DNA of 13,127 nucleotides, from the NCBI GenBank assembly GCA_046590705.1, contig JBKJUK010000224.1:1-13127 (forward strand), in the 5' to 3' direction. Under the pieces are notes generated by a model. The model searched no databases. It worked only from the letters and a program-made list of their open reading frames with translations, and was not told the DNA's origin. Origin of the DNA: JBKJUK01 sp046590705 (GTDB lineage Bacteria; Acidobacteriota; Thermoanaerobaculia; Gp7-AA8). This document shows positions 7,208 through 13,127 of this stretch, piece after piece (the first letter of the stretch is position 1; each line of letters begins with the position of its first letter). Position numbers and translations under genes: made by a program.

Positions 7208-8230
7208 TCAACTCGTTCGTTCGATGACGAATTCGAGTGCGCGCTCGAGCGCTTCACGCGACTTGGTGGCGGGGAAACGGGCCAGTGCGAGTCGTGCGCG
7301 GGACGCATATTCCTTTGCGAATTCTCTGGTCTGCTCAATCGTGTCGTACTTCTCCGCGAGACCGATCAGTTCGGGTGGAGTAATTGCCCCGAGCGATCTC
7401 TCGGCGGCCACCCGTTCCACGAGGAGGCGCTCTTCCTTTGTTGCTCGGGGAAGGGCAAAGATCAACGGCAGAGTGACTTTGCCTTCCTTCAGATCGGAAA
7501 GTGCGGGTTTGCCTAACACTTCGGTGCTGGACGTGAAGTCGAGCAGATCGTCGATGAGCTGAAAACAGATGCCGAGGTTATAACCGTACTCGTAAAGGTC
7601 GGCAATCACTTCTTCGGGCGCGCCGATCAGCAGACCTGGAATCTGACAACTCGCCGCGAAGAGTGCTCCCGTTTTTCTCCCTGCAATTTCGAGATACTCA
7701 TCGATGGTCAGATCTGCGCGGCCATTGGTCTCGACTCCGAGAATTTCCCCTTCGATCATCCGGATCGTGGCATCCGAGAGCAGCTTCAGAATTTCCAGGT
7801 TTCCTTCATCGAGCGCCATCTTCATGGCATGGGTGTAGAGGTAGTCACCCACCAGCACGGTGAGGTGATTGCCCCAGCGGTAATTGATGGATGTCCGACC
7901 CCGACGAACTTCTGCTTCGTCGATGATGTCGTCGTGGACGAGTGTGGCTGTGTGAATGAACTCCACCACGGCCGCGTAGGTGATGTCGCTGTTGCCGCGG
8001 TAGCCGATCATGTCGGAGACCATCAGCAGGAGCATCGGGCGGAGTCGCTTTCCGCCTCCGTCCAGGATGTGGGTTCCCACATCGCGGATCGTGGTGATTT
8101 CAGAACGGAAGTTAAGCTCGAGGAGTTCTTCGACCAGTTGCAGTCTGGGACCGACGATCCTGACGAAGCCTTCCGTTCCAGAGGACAGTTGCTCGACTTC
8201 GGCGGAGGAAGAGCTGCCGGGAGTGGTCAC
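7208..8230 (-). CDS. Long-chain (E)-polyprenyl diphosphate synthase, IspB/HepT type
   Basis: This 340-residue enzyme adds isopentenyl diphosphate units to an allylic diphosphate to build the side chain of quinones or another long polyprenyl. Visible motifs are GGGKRLRP (58-65), the first aspartate-rich motif DDIID (100-104), a KT pair (186-187) and the second aspartate-rich motif DDLLD (227-231), so the Mg-diphosphate sites are complete. The fifth residue before the first motif is alanine (A95). A small residue there leaves the chain pocket open, which fits a long product rather than farnesyl or geranylgeranyl diphosphate. The start is a GTG at 8230 with no clear Shine-Dalgarno, so the first 20 or so residues are uncertain. 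Exact chain length cannot be read from sequence. Confidence 0.9.
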   Translation of the reverse strand: MTTPGSSSSAEVEQLSSGTEGFVRIVGPRLQLVEELLELNFRSEITTIRDVGTHILDGGGKRLRPMLLLMVSDMIGYRGNSDITYAAVVEFIHTATLVHDDIIDEAEVRRGRTSINYRWGNHLTVLVGDYLYTHAMKMALDEGNLEILKLLSDATIRMIEGEILGVETNGRADLTIDEYLEIAGRKTGALFAASCQIPGLLIGAPEEVIADLYEYGYNLGICFQLIDDLLDFTSSTEVLGKPALSDLKEGKVTLPLIFALPRATKEERLLVERVAAERSLGAITPPELIGLAEKYDTIEQTREFAKEYASRARLALARFPATKSREALERALEFVIERTS

Positions 8231-8297
8231 GATCGAAGAATAAGCGATTCAGTATGGATTGGGAAGCAGTGCGGATGGCTCAATTCGTCCAATCTTG

Positions 8298-8477
8298 TCC
8301 CGCATTTCTCACAAATGTCGCTGCTGCGAACGCAAATCGCCGCCCGTCTGCTTCGTTGCAGCACGCTTTCGCTCCTCGATAGAGTGCCGACTATGTTTCG
8401 TCGCGAAAACGCGCTGCGCCTCGCATCGAGACGACGCTTTGCGTTCTCGCAACGCAACATCTGTGAGAAATGCGGGT
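8298..8477. repeat. MITE-like imperfect palindromic element between yajQ and the polyprenyl synthase gene
   Basis: The arms 8298-8318 (TCCCGCATTTCTCAC then AAATGT) and 8457-8477 are inverted repeats with 19 of 21 bases matching. Similarity continues inward in patches (GCTGCGAACGCAAA against the complement of TTTGCGTTCTCGC). No frame inside encodes a recognisable protein. The right end merges with the yajQ stop codon, and that outer 18-bp end recurs at 6507-6524. It looks like a small non-autonomous element or a large folded intergenic repeat. Confidence 0.6.
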
Positions 8478-8971
8478 TAACCGCGATAGTTCACAAACTG
8501 CAGTGCCACTCCAAAGTCTTCATCCTTGATGGTCTGAATGGCTTTTTGAAGATCGTCCTTGTTTTTGCCGACTACGCGGAGCTGGTCGCCTTGAATGGAG
8601 GCCTGTACTTTTAGTTTGGCATCCTTGATGGCCTTTACGATGGCTTTCGCTTTCACCGACTCGATCCCCTGGATGATCTTGATCTTCTGACGGACTGTTC
8701 CGAGTGTTGCATCCTCGAGCTTCTGGTAGTCGAGCGACTTGAGCGCCACTTTTCTTTTGACCATCTTGTCGTTGAGGATGTCGATCACGCTTTGTAGTTT
8801 CTTCTCGTCGTCGCTGATCAGAATGATCTCTTCGCCCTTGAGCTCGACTTCGCTCTTGCTGCCTTTGAAATCGAATCGGGTCTGTAATTCCTTTCGAACC
8901 TGCTGGATGGCATTGTCGACTTCCTGCATATCCGTTTTTGAAACGACATCGAATGAAAATTCGTTGGCCAT
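8477..8971 (-). CDS. yajQ: YajQ family nucleotide-binding protein (DUF520)
   Basis: This 164-residue protein begins MANEFSFDVVSK and matches the whole YajQ family pattern: D-x-Q-E-V-x-NAI, RFDFKGS at about 32-38, an alternating beta/Lys-rich middle, KxxKDxKLKVQASIQGDQLRV, KxKDDLQ and the closing LQFVNYR. GAGGAG lies about 6 nt before the ATG at 8971. YajQ proteins are small cytoplasmic proteins made of two ferredoxin-like folds. Some bind cyclic di-GMP and act on transcription, and others have been reported to bind nucleic acid; which applies here is not visible. The TAA stop is part of a repeated sequence (see 8464-8481), but the C-terminus has normal family length, so the protein is not altered. 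Confidence 0.93.
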   Translation of the reverse strand: MANEFSFDVVSKTDMQEVDNAIQQVRKELQTRFDFKGSKSEVELKGEEIILISDDEKKLQSVIDILNDKMVKRKVALKSLDYQKLEDATLGTVRQKIKIIQGIESVKAKAIVKAIKDAKLKVQASIQGDQLRVVGKNKDDLQKAIQTIKDEDFGVALQFVNYRG

Positions 8972-9036
8972 GTGTCACTCCTCGAGAACTATAAGCTGAA
9001 AAATAGCGGGGACTTTACGTTGCCTTGAAGCGATAG

Positions 9037-9651
9037 TCAGTTCCGAATGATCTCCACGCCTTTCGGGGGAACGAACGTAAACGAATCAGGCGTCATGGTC
9101 TGCCGAGTCTGGCCGCTGAATTCGAACACGGTGCGATTTCCCGAGCGATCGAGATATTCGAGCCGGCGAAGCAGGCCATCCCTGGTACTGGTCTGCATCA
9201 CGATTTTCTGCACGATCAATTCGCGATTCTTCGCAAGCAGCGTGGTTTCCGAAAGCTGGCGGCCGACCTTTTCGCGAATGGCGTAGTTCACCCGGACCCG
9301 GGCTGTGTCGGCAAACATCAAAAAAGGGAGATTCTGACGCTGCTGCTCGCTCAGTTCACTGACCGTGACCTGTTTCTCCTCGGGAGCATAGAGCCAGGAG
9401 GTCCGGCCATCGAACACGAACGTCTTCGGTTCCGGAGTCGTGTAGGTCCAGCGCATGGCGGGGGAGGGCCCGAAGAGAACGGTACCCTGCTCGAGCTGCT
9501 CCTTTTTGAAACCCTTCGCCAGAAAGCGGTGAACGAATCGGGCCGCTACGCCGGCGTTGCTCTGAAGAATCTGTTCGGGCGAGGCCGCCTCGACTGGGAT
9601 CACCACCAGCAGAAGGCTCAGTGCCAGCAAACTTGCTGTAATGCGTTTCAT
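9037..9651 (-). CDS. lolA: LolA-like periplasmic outer-membrane lipoprotein carrier
   Basis: This 204-residue protein has a clear Sec signal peptide (MKRITASLLALSLLLVVIPVEA, cleavage near residue 22-23) and a single LolA-type half-barrel. The run of LolA signatures is G-T-V-LFGPSPAMRWTYT (about 56-71), KTFVFDGRTSWLYAPEEKQV (about 76-95) and the closing FTFVPPKGVEII. LolA receives lipoproteins from the LolCDE transporter and passes them to the outer membrane, implying a Gram-negative envelope. AGGGAGA precedes the ATG at 9651. It lies 35 nt after the DUF6982-like gene and is probably co-transcribed with that gene and kdsD. LolA and related LolA-like carriers are weakly conserved, so the exact cargo is less certain. 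Confidence 0.85.
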   Translation of the reverse strand: MKRITASLLALSLLLVVIPVEAASPEQILQSNAGVAARFVHRFLAKGFKKEQLEQGTVLFGPSPAMRWTYTTPEPKTFVFDGRTSWLYAPEEKQVTVSELSEQQRQNLPFLMFADTARVRVNYAIREKVGRQLSETTLLAKNRELIVQKIVMQTSTRDGLLRRLEYLDRSGNRTVFEFSGQTRQTMTPDSFTFVPPKGVEIIRN

Positions 9652-9686
9652 CTGTTCTCCCTGACGGCGGGAGGGCTCGGTTCGGC

Positions 9687-10079
9687 TCAGAGTTTCTCCA
9701 CGTCGATCGAGACAATGGCCGAGTTCACGATGAAGATTTTCTCGACCCTGCTCTGGTCCTGCGGGTGAAGGAAGAACCCATTTCGGGCCGGGTTGTACTC
9801 TGTCGTCGTTCCGCGAATGATCTCGCCGTCTGCGAATTCAACAGCGAGATTGCTTCCTGGCATTTCCTCCGGTACCCCCTCACCGCGAAGGTAGAAAATA
9901 GCTTTCAGATCAGCGAACGGAATTTCAGTCAGTGAGTCGTCGTCCTGACGAACTCTGACCGTTTGATTTTCAACGTTGATTTCCGGCGACGCAAGGAATC
10001 GCTGCGTGCTGCCATCACGGAACCGGAGAATCACTGGTACATGTCGCAGGTCCGAAGTTAGGTCAGTGGTGTCGTTCAA
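9687..10079 (-). CDS. Small DUF6982-like beta-rich protein
   Basis: This predicted 130-residue soluble protein is built of short beta strands. It has the order VILRFRDGSTQRF (about 15-27), IPFADLKAIFYLRGEG (about 53-68), LAVEFADGEIIRGTTTEYNPARNGFFLHPQD (about 78-108) and VEKIFIVNSAIVSIDVE (about 111-127). The paired 'F-x-DG' and 'DLKA-hydrophobic-F' plus 'P-x-R-x-GFFL-x-P' pattern resembles DUF6982, a domain of unknown function frequent in acidobacteria; this is from memory of the pattern. The start is a TTG at 10079 overlapping the kdsD stop (TTGA), with GGAGG about 11 nt upstream, suggesting translational coupling. The gene sits between two envelope genes, so an envelope or regulatory role is possible but unproven. 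Confidence 0.65.
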   Translation of the reverse strand: MNDTTDLTSDLRHVPVILRFRDGSTQRFLASPEINVENQTVRVRQDDDSLTEIPFADLKAIFYLRGEGVPEEMPGSNLAVEFADGEIIRGTTTEYNPARNGFFLHPQDQSRVEKIFIVNSAIVSIDVEKL

Positions 10080-11068
10080 AAGAGTTCCAGCCTCCAGAGG
10101 TCGTGGATGTGAATGATACCTTCGACTTTCTGTTTCTCGTCAACGACGAAAAGCGAAGTGATCTTTCGCTCTTCCATCAGTTGAAGCGCACTAGACGCAA
10201 GAACGTCGCCTTCGATCGTGATCGCTCCATCTTTCAGGCAATCTCCGGCGGTGAGTTCGAGGATGTCGGCTCGGCTTCCGAGCAGCCGCCGCAGATCTCC
10301 GTCCGAGATGACGCCACGAAGGCTTCCGTCGTCATTGATGACTGCCGTGATGCCGAATCCCTTTCGCGACATCTCATAAATGACATCCTTCATGGCACTG
10401 GACGGAACGACCAGCGGGACCTCGTCTTCCCGGTGCATGAGATCGCCAACGCGCAGGAAGCGCTTGCCGAGTTTGCCACCGGGATGAAGGAGGGCGAAAT
10501 CTTCCTCCCGGAACCCTTTACGAATGAGTATGGCCATGGCCAGAGCGTCGCCGAGAGCTAGAGCGGCCGTAGTCGACGCCGTAGGTGCGAGCCCCATGGG
10601 ACAGGCCTCACGTGCGATGGCGGCAGAAAGGTGGTGATCTGAATTTCGCGCAACCGTCGACTGCGGGTTACCGGTGATTGACACCAGGTGTGCCCCGAAT
10701 CGTTTGATCGACTCGAGCAACCGCACGATCTCCTCGGTTTCGCCTGAGTTCGTAATGGCGACCACGACATCGCCTCGACTAAGCATTCCGAGGTCGCCAT
10801 GGATCGCTTCGGCGGGATGGAGAAAGAACGACGGCGTGCCCGTCGAAGCCAGAGTGGCTGTGAGTTTGCGGCAGATGATCCCGGACTTGCCCATGCCAGT
10901 GGTGACGACTCTACCGGCCGTGGTGGCTATGATCTCCACCGCAGCAATGAAGTGCTCGTCCAGATGAGCAATCAATCCCTCGATCGCTGCGGCTTCGACT
11001 CTCAGCACGCGCCTTGCTTCCTCCAGGGACGGGTGGTTCTGCCAGGGTGTGAATGGGCTTGTTTCCAT
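10076..11068 (-). CDS. kdsD: Arabinose-5-phosphate isomerase, SIS plus CBS pair (KdsD/KpsF/GutQ family)
   Basis: This enzyme interconverts ribulose 5-phosphate and arabinose 5-phosphate, the precursor of Kdo for lipopolysaccharide. I start at the ATG at 11068 (METSPFTPWQ, 330 residues), the usual family length; the frame is open to 11200, but the extension is not family-like and lies in the divergent promoter region. The N-terminal SIS domain shows GMGKSG (58-63), HPAEAIHGDLG (84-94) and NSGETEE (107-113), which bind sugar phosphate. Two CBS domains occupy about 205-330 (VGDLMHRED..., GVISDGDLRRLL, LFVVDEKQKVEGIIHIHDLW). It heads a probable operon with the DUF6982-like and lolA genes. The Shine-Dalgarno before 11068 is weak, so the start has some doubt. 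Confidence 0.9.
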   Translation of the reverse strand: METSPFTPWQNHPSLEEARRVLRVEAAAIEGLIAHLDEHFIAAVEIIATTAGRVVTTGMGKSGIICRKLTATLASTGTPSFFLHPAEAIHGDLGMLSRGDVVVAITNSGETEEIVRLLESIKRFGAHLVSITGNPQSTVARNSDHHLSAAIAREACPMGLAPTASTTAALALGDALAMAILIRKGFREEDFALLHPGGKLGKRFLRVGDLMHREDEVPLVVPSSAMKDVIYEMSRKGFGITAVINDDGSLRGVISDGDLRRLLGSRADILELTAGDCLKDGAITIEGDVLASSALQLMEERKITSLFVVDEKQKVEGIIHIHDLWRLELF

Positions 11069-11227
11069 GAGGACATTGTACTCAGCAGGAAGCACTCCGC
11101 CCCGGACGCCTTTTCCGAAGGTCGCGGGAAGGGGATCCACAGATCTTTCGTTGTACACTGCAGCCCTTTCCCGTGGGGATATGCGCCTTCCCATCGACAA
11201 GCAAAAATCCTATACCGCCGAGGAACT
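11069..11227. other. Divergent intergenic region between kdsD and pckA
   Basis: This 159-bp region must carry promoters for both the kdsD run (minus) and the PEP carboxykinase gene (plus). I searched for -35/-10 pairs and found only partial ones, such as TTGCTT with a weak TATCCC 17 bp later on the minus strand. A clear ribosome binding site (GAGGA, 5 nt before the ATG) serves the plus-strand gene. No operator palindrome stands out. Confidence 0.4.
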
Positions 11228-12790
11228 ATGAGCCAATTTGCAACAGAATCGAAGACTCTGCCGGTCGAGCCTAAATCGGTCCTCTGGAACCCAACTCCCG
11301 AAGTTCTTCGTGAGCTGGCCGCCAAAATGCCAAACGCAAGCAAGACCGAGTTCGACAACCTCAACGTCGCCACCCGTGTCGTTTCCAGAAGCAAGCTGTC
11401 GACGTTCATTGCCACTGATGACCCGAAGCAACATTCCGATCAGACCATCTCTCGCGCTGAGTTCGACCGCATCTCGAAACTGCAGGACGACTTCATCCGC
11501 AACCAGGACATGCTGGTCATCGACGGCTACATCGGGAACGATCCTGAGTTTCGCACGCCGGCCCGTCTCTTTATCGAGCAGGCCAACGCGAACATCGCAG
11601 CGATGCAGCAGATCCTTTACTACCCGGCCACCGCGTCTGAACTGGAGAATTTCGACCCTGAGGTGACGGTAATTTACACGCCCAATCTGAAGGCCGAGGG
11701 TTATCCGGAATCAAGACTGATCGCGGTCGATCTGCAGAACAACGTGACGCGCGTTTTCAACTCTGATTACTTCGGAGAGTCGAAAAAGGGCGGCCTCCGG
11801 ATGTGGAACAAGATGGTCTTCGACCGCGGCGGGCTTCCGCTTCACGCGGGCTGCAAGGTCATTCCGGTGGGATCGGAGAAGAAGGTTGGTCTGATCGTCG
11901 GTCTGTCCGGAACTGGCAAGACCACCACTACATTCACTAAGCAGAACGACTCGTCTCCAGTGCAGGATGATTTCCTTGCCCTCATGCCGGGCGGGAAGGT
12001 GTATGCCACGGAGAACGGCTGTTTCGCAAAGACGTTCGGTCTCAACCCCAAAGATGAGCCGGCGATTTATTACGCTACGACGGCACGCAACGCCTACCTC
12101 GAGAACGCCTCGCAGGACGAGAACGGGAAAGTCGACTTCTTCGACACTTCCTACACCCCGAACGGCCGCTCCGTCATTCAAATGAGCGACGTTCAGGGAA
12201 GCATGGACGCGAGAGAAATCTCGAAGGCCGACTTCCTTCTCATCCTCAACCGGAACGAGAACATCATTCCCGCGATCGTGAAACTCGAGGGCCCTCTTGC
12301 AGCGGCTTTCTTCATGCTGGGCGAGACCAAAGGCACAAGTGCCGGCGGAGCAGCCGAAGCGGGTAAGTCACTGCGGGTTCCAGGAACCAACCCCTTTTTC
12401 CCGTTGCTGCACGCCAATCAGGGCAATCGCTTTTTGGAATTGCTCGAGAGCAATCCGATGGATGTTTACCTGATGAACACCGGCCGGATCGGCGGAGTCG
12501 ACGGCGACGAGAATTCGAAGAAGATCAAGATTCAGATCTCGAGTGCCGTGGTCAAAGGTGTTGCCGAGGGAACCATCGAGTGGGAAAAGGACGAAGACTT
12601 CGGATATCTCGTCGCAACGAAGGTTCCTGGAATTGATGACATGGACTTCCTGCAGCCGAAGAAGATGTACGAGCGGCAGGGACGCCTCGACGAGTACAAG
12701 ATGCTCGTTGAAAAGTACAAGACAGATCGAAAGGAGTACCTGAAGAAGTGGCAGGGACTCAGCGAAACCATCGTCAACGCGATGGATTAG
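11228..12790 (+). CDS. pckA: Phosphoenolpyruvate carboxykinase (ATP), divergent form
   Basis: The enzyme converts oxaloacetate and ATP to phosphoenolpyruvate, the entry to gluconeogenesis. The 520-residue protein starts at the ATG at 11228 (MSQFATESKT) after GAGGA; the frame is open further upstream, but that part is antisense to kdsD. It has the PEPCK layout: YFGESKKGGLRMWN (181-194) with the metal-binding lysine region and GLPLHAG (202-208), the kinase-1 loop GLSGTGKTT (225-233), ENGCFAKT (262-269) corresponding to the usual EGGCYAKT, R314 in NGRSVI, and LMNTGRIGG (415-423) corresponding to NTGWTGG. The kinase-2 region, usually GDDEHG, is QDDFLA (246-251): both aspartates are kept but Glu-His is changed. 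The gene is monocistronic, ending at a strong terminator. Confidence 0.9.
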   Translation: MSQFATESKTLPVEPKSVLWNPTPEVLRELAAKMPNASKTEFDNLNVATRVVSRSKLSTFIATDDPKQHSDQTISRAEFDRISKLQDDFIRNQDMLVIDGYIGNDPEFRTPARLFIEQANANIAAMQQILYYPATASELENFDPEVTVIYTPNLKAEGYPESRLIAVDLQNNVTRVFNSDYFGESKKGGLRMWNKMVFDRGGLPLHAGCKVIPVGSEKKVGLIVGLSGTGKTTTTFTKQNDSSPVQDDFLALMPGGKVYATENGCFAKTFGLNPKDEPAIYYATTARNAYLENASQDENGKVDFFDTSYTPNGRSVIQMSDVQGSMDAREISKADFLLILNRNENIIPAIVKLEGPLAAAFFMLGETKGTSAGGAAEAGKSLRVPGTNPFFPLLHANQGNRFLELLESNPMDVYLMNTGRIGGVDGDENSKKIKIQISSAVVKGVAEGTIEWEKDEDFGYLVATKVPGIDDMDFLQPKKMYERQGRLDEYKMLVEKYKTDRKEYLKKWQGLSETIVNAMD

Positions 12791-12835
12791 TTGCAGTAGT
12801 TAGTATTGGAGTAGCCAGTAACCAGTAGGAAAAGC

Positions 12836-12868
12836 AGGGCCCCGCATTGTTGGTGCGGGGCCTTTTTT
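12836..12868 (+). terminator. Intrinsic terminator of pckA
   Basis: GGCCCCGCA (12838-12846), a 7-nt loop, and TGCGGGGCC (12854-12862) form a perfect 9-bp GC-rich stem followed directly by six T residues. It lies 46 nt after the pckA stop. Confidence 0.93.
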
Positions 12869-12951
12869 CTGAAGTAGCCAACGGAGCCAGTCGCAAAACG
12901 CCATGCCGTCATTCCGATGAGCACGTGAGGCTCACGGTCAGCTTGCGCGGT

Positions 12952-13127
12952 GTGACTGCGAAGAGGAATCTCCGTTCCGCGCCGCGTTGGTCTAGCCGTT
13001 TGACCGCGGCCGCGCGGACCGGAGATTCCTCCTCGCAGTCACAGCTGCGAGGAGGAATCTCCGGTCCGCGCGGCCGCGGTCAAACGGCTAGACCAACGCG
13101 GCGCGGAACGGAGATTCCTCTTCGCAG
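12952..13127. repeat. Nested palindrome: perfect 83-bp inverted repeat at the right end
   Basis: 12956-13038 and 13045-13127 are exact reverse complements over all 83 bases, with only 6 nt (TCACAG) between them, and the second arm ends on the last base of the window. Each arm is itself nearly palindromic: 12952-12974 (GTGACTGCGAAGAGGAATCT, then CCG) matches the complement of 13020-13042 with one mismatch. The preceding GTCATTCCGATGAGC (from 12909) resembles the widespread ATTCCGA...GAGGAATCTC interspersed palindromes. Confidence 0.9.

Larger units (their letters stand above)
12791..13127. other. Gene-free right end
   Basis: The 337 bases after pckA contain the terminator, short degenerate AGTAGCCAGTAACCAGTAG-type sequence before it, then the interspersed repeat and large palindrome up to the end. 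I see no gene or RNA gene. Confidence 0.7.

Noticed and set aside
8298..8477. Folded region as a tRNA or riboswitch
   Set aside because: No tRNA arms or CCA context, no known aptamer motif; terminal inverted repeats and a second copy of the end at 6507 fit a repeat element better.
7829..8614. Plus-strand 261-codon open frame
   Set aside because: It is antisense to the polyprenyl synthase, the palindromic element and the end of yajQ, all of which are better supported.
10799..11227. N-terminal extension of the PEPCK frame by 143 codons
   Set aside because: It lies antisense to kdsD and in the divergent promoter region; family alignment and GAGGA support the start at 11228.

Overview
The window looks like ordinary chromosome from a Gram-negative, moderately GC-rich bacterium, most likely an acidobacterium or close relative. 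This is inferred from the lolA and kdsD genes (outer membrane and Kdo/LPS biology), a DUF6982-like small protein, a very long beta-helix plus DUF11 surface protein, and interspersed palindromes of the ATTCCGA...GAGGAATCTCC type. No phage genes, transposase genes, tRNA, rRNA or CRISPR array are visible.

Layout. All genes but one are on the minus strand; in their reading direction the order runs from high to low coordinates. At 11228-12790 (+) lies a divergent ATP-type PEP carboxykinase gene with a strong intrinsic terminator. Diverging from it is the run kdsD (10076-11068), a DUF6982-like gene (9687-10079, overlapping kdsD by 3 nt) and a lolA-like carrier gene (9037-9651), probably one envelope operon. 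Then come yajQ (8477-8971), a MITE-like imperfect palindrome (8298-8477), a long-chain polyprenyl diphosphate synthase (7208-8230) and a small TPR protein with a good sigma70 promoter (6689-7069). A gene-free stretch follows with two facing REP-like hairpins and the frameshifted 3' end of a btuF-like cobalamin-binding gene (about 6310-6478). Next are an intact DUF71/COG2102 ATPase (5591-6292) that belongs with that btuF remnant, and finally a 1742-residue secreted beta-helix/DUF11 protein (14-5242) with its own candidate promoter.

How the genes relate. KdsD makes arabinose 5-phosphate for Kdo, LolA carries lipoproteins to the outer membrane, and the polyprenyl synthase provides isoprenoid chains (quinone tail or lipid carrier), so the middle is envelope and membrane housekeeping. 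The DUF71 and btuF pair points to cobalamin salvage, now apparently decayed on the btuF side. PEPCK links the TCA cycle to gluconeogenesis.

Most notable points. (1) Both window ends finish in inverted-repeat structures. At the left end a 14-nt hairpin loop is flipped, which creates the stop codon of the giant DUF11 gene; the opposite orientation of the same loop restores a perfect Fn3-like reading frame. At the right end there is a perfect 83-bp inverted repeat running to the last base. Both look like fold-back junctions (assembly/amplification artefact or template-switch microinversion). (2) The btuF remnant beside an intact DUF71 gene. (3) A pair of inverted, compensating GTGG-hairpins. (4) A shared 18-bp repeat end at two gaps, one copy providing the yajQ stop codon. 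I did not find a convincing new defence or mobile system.
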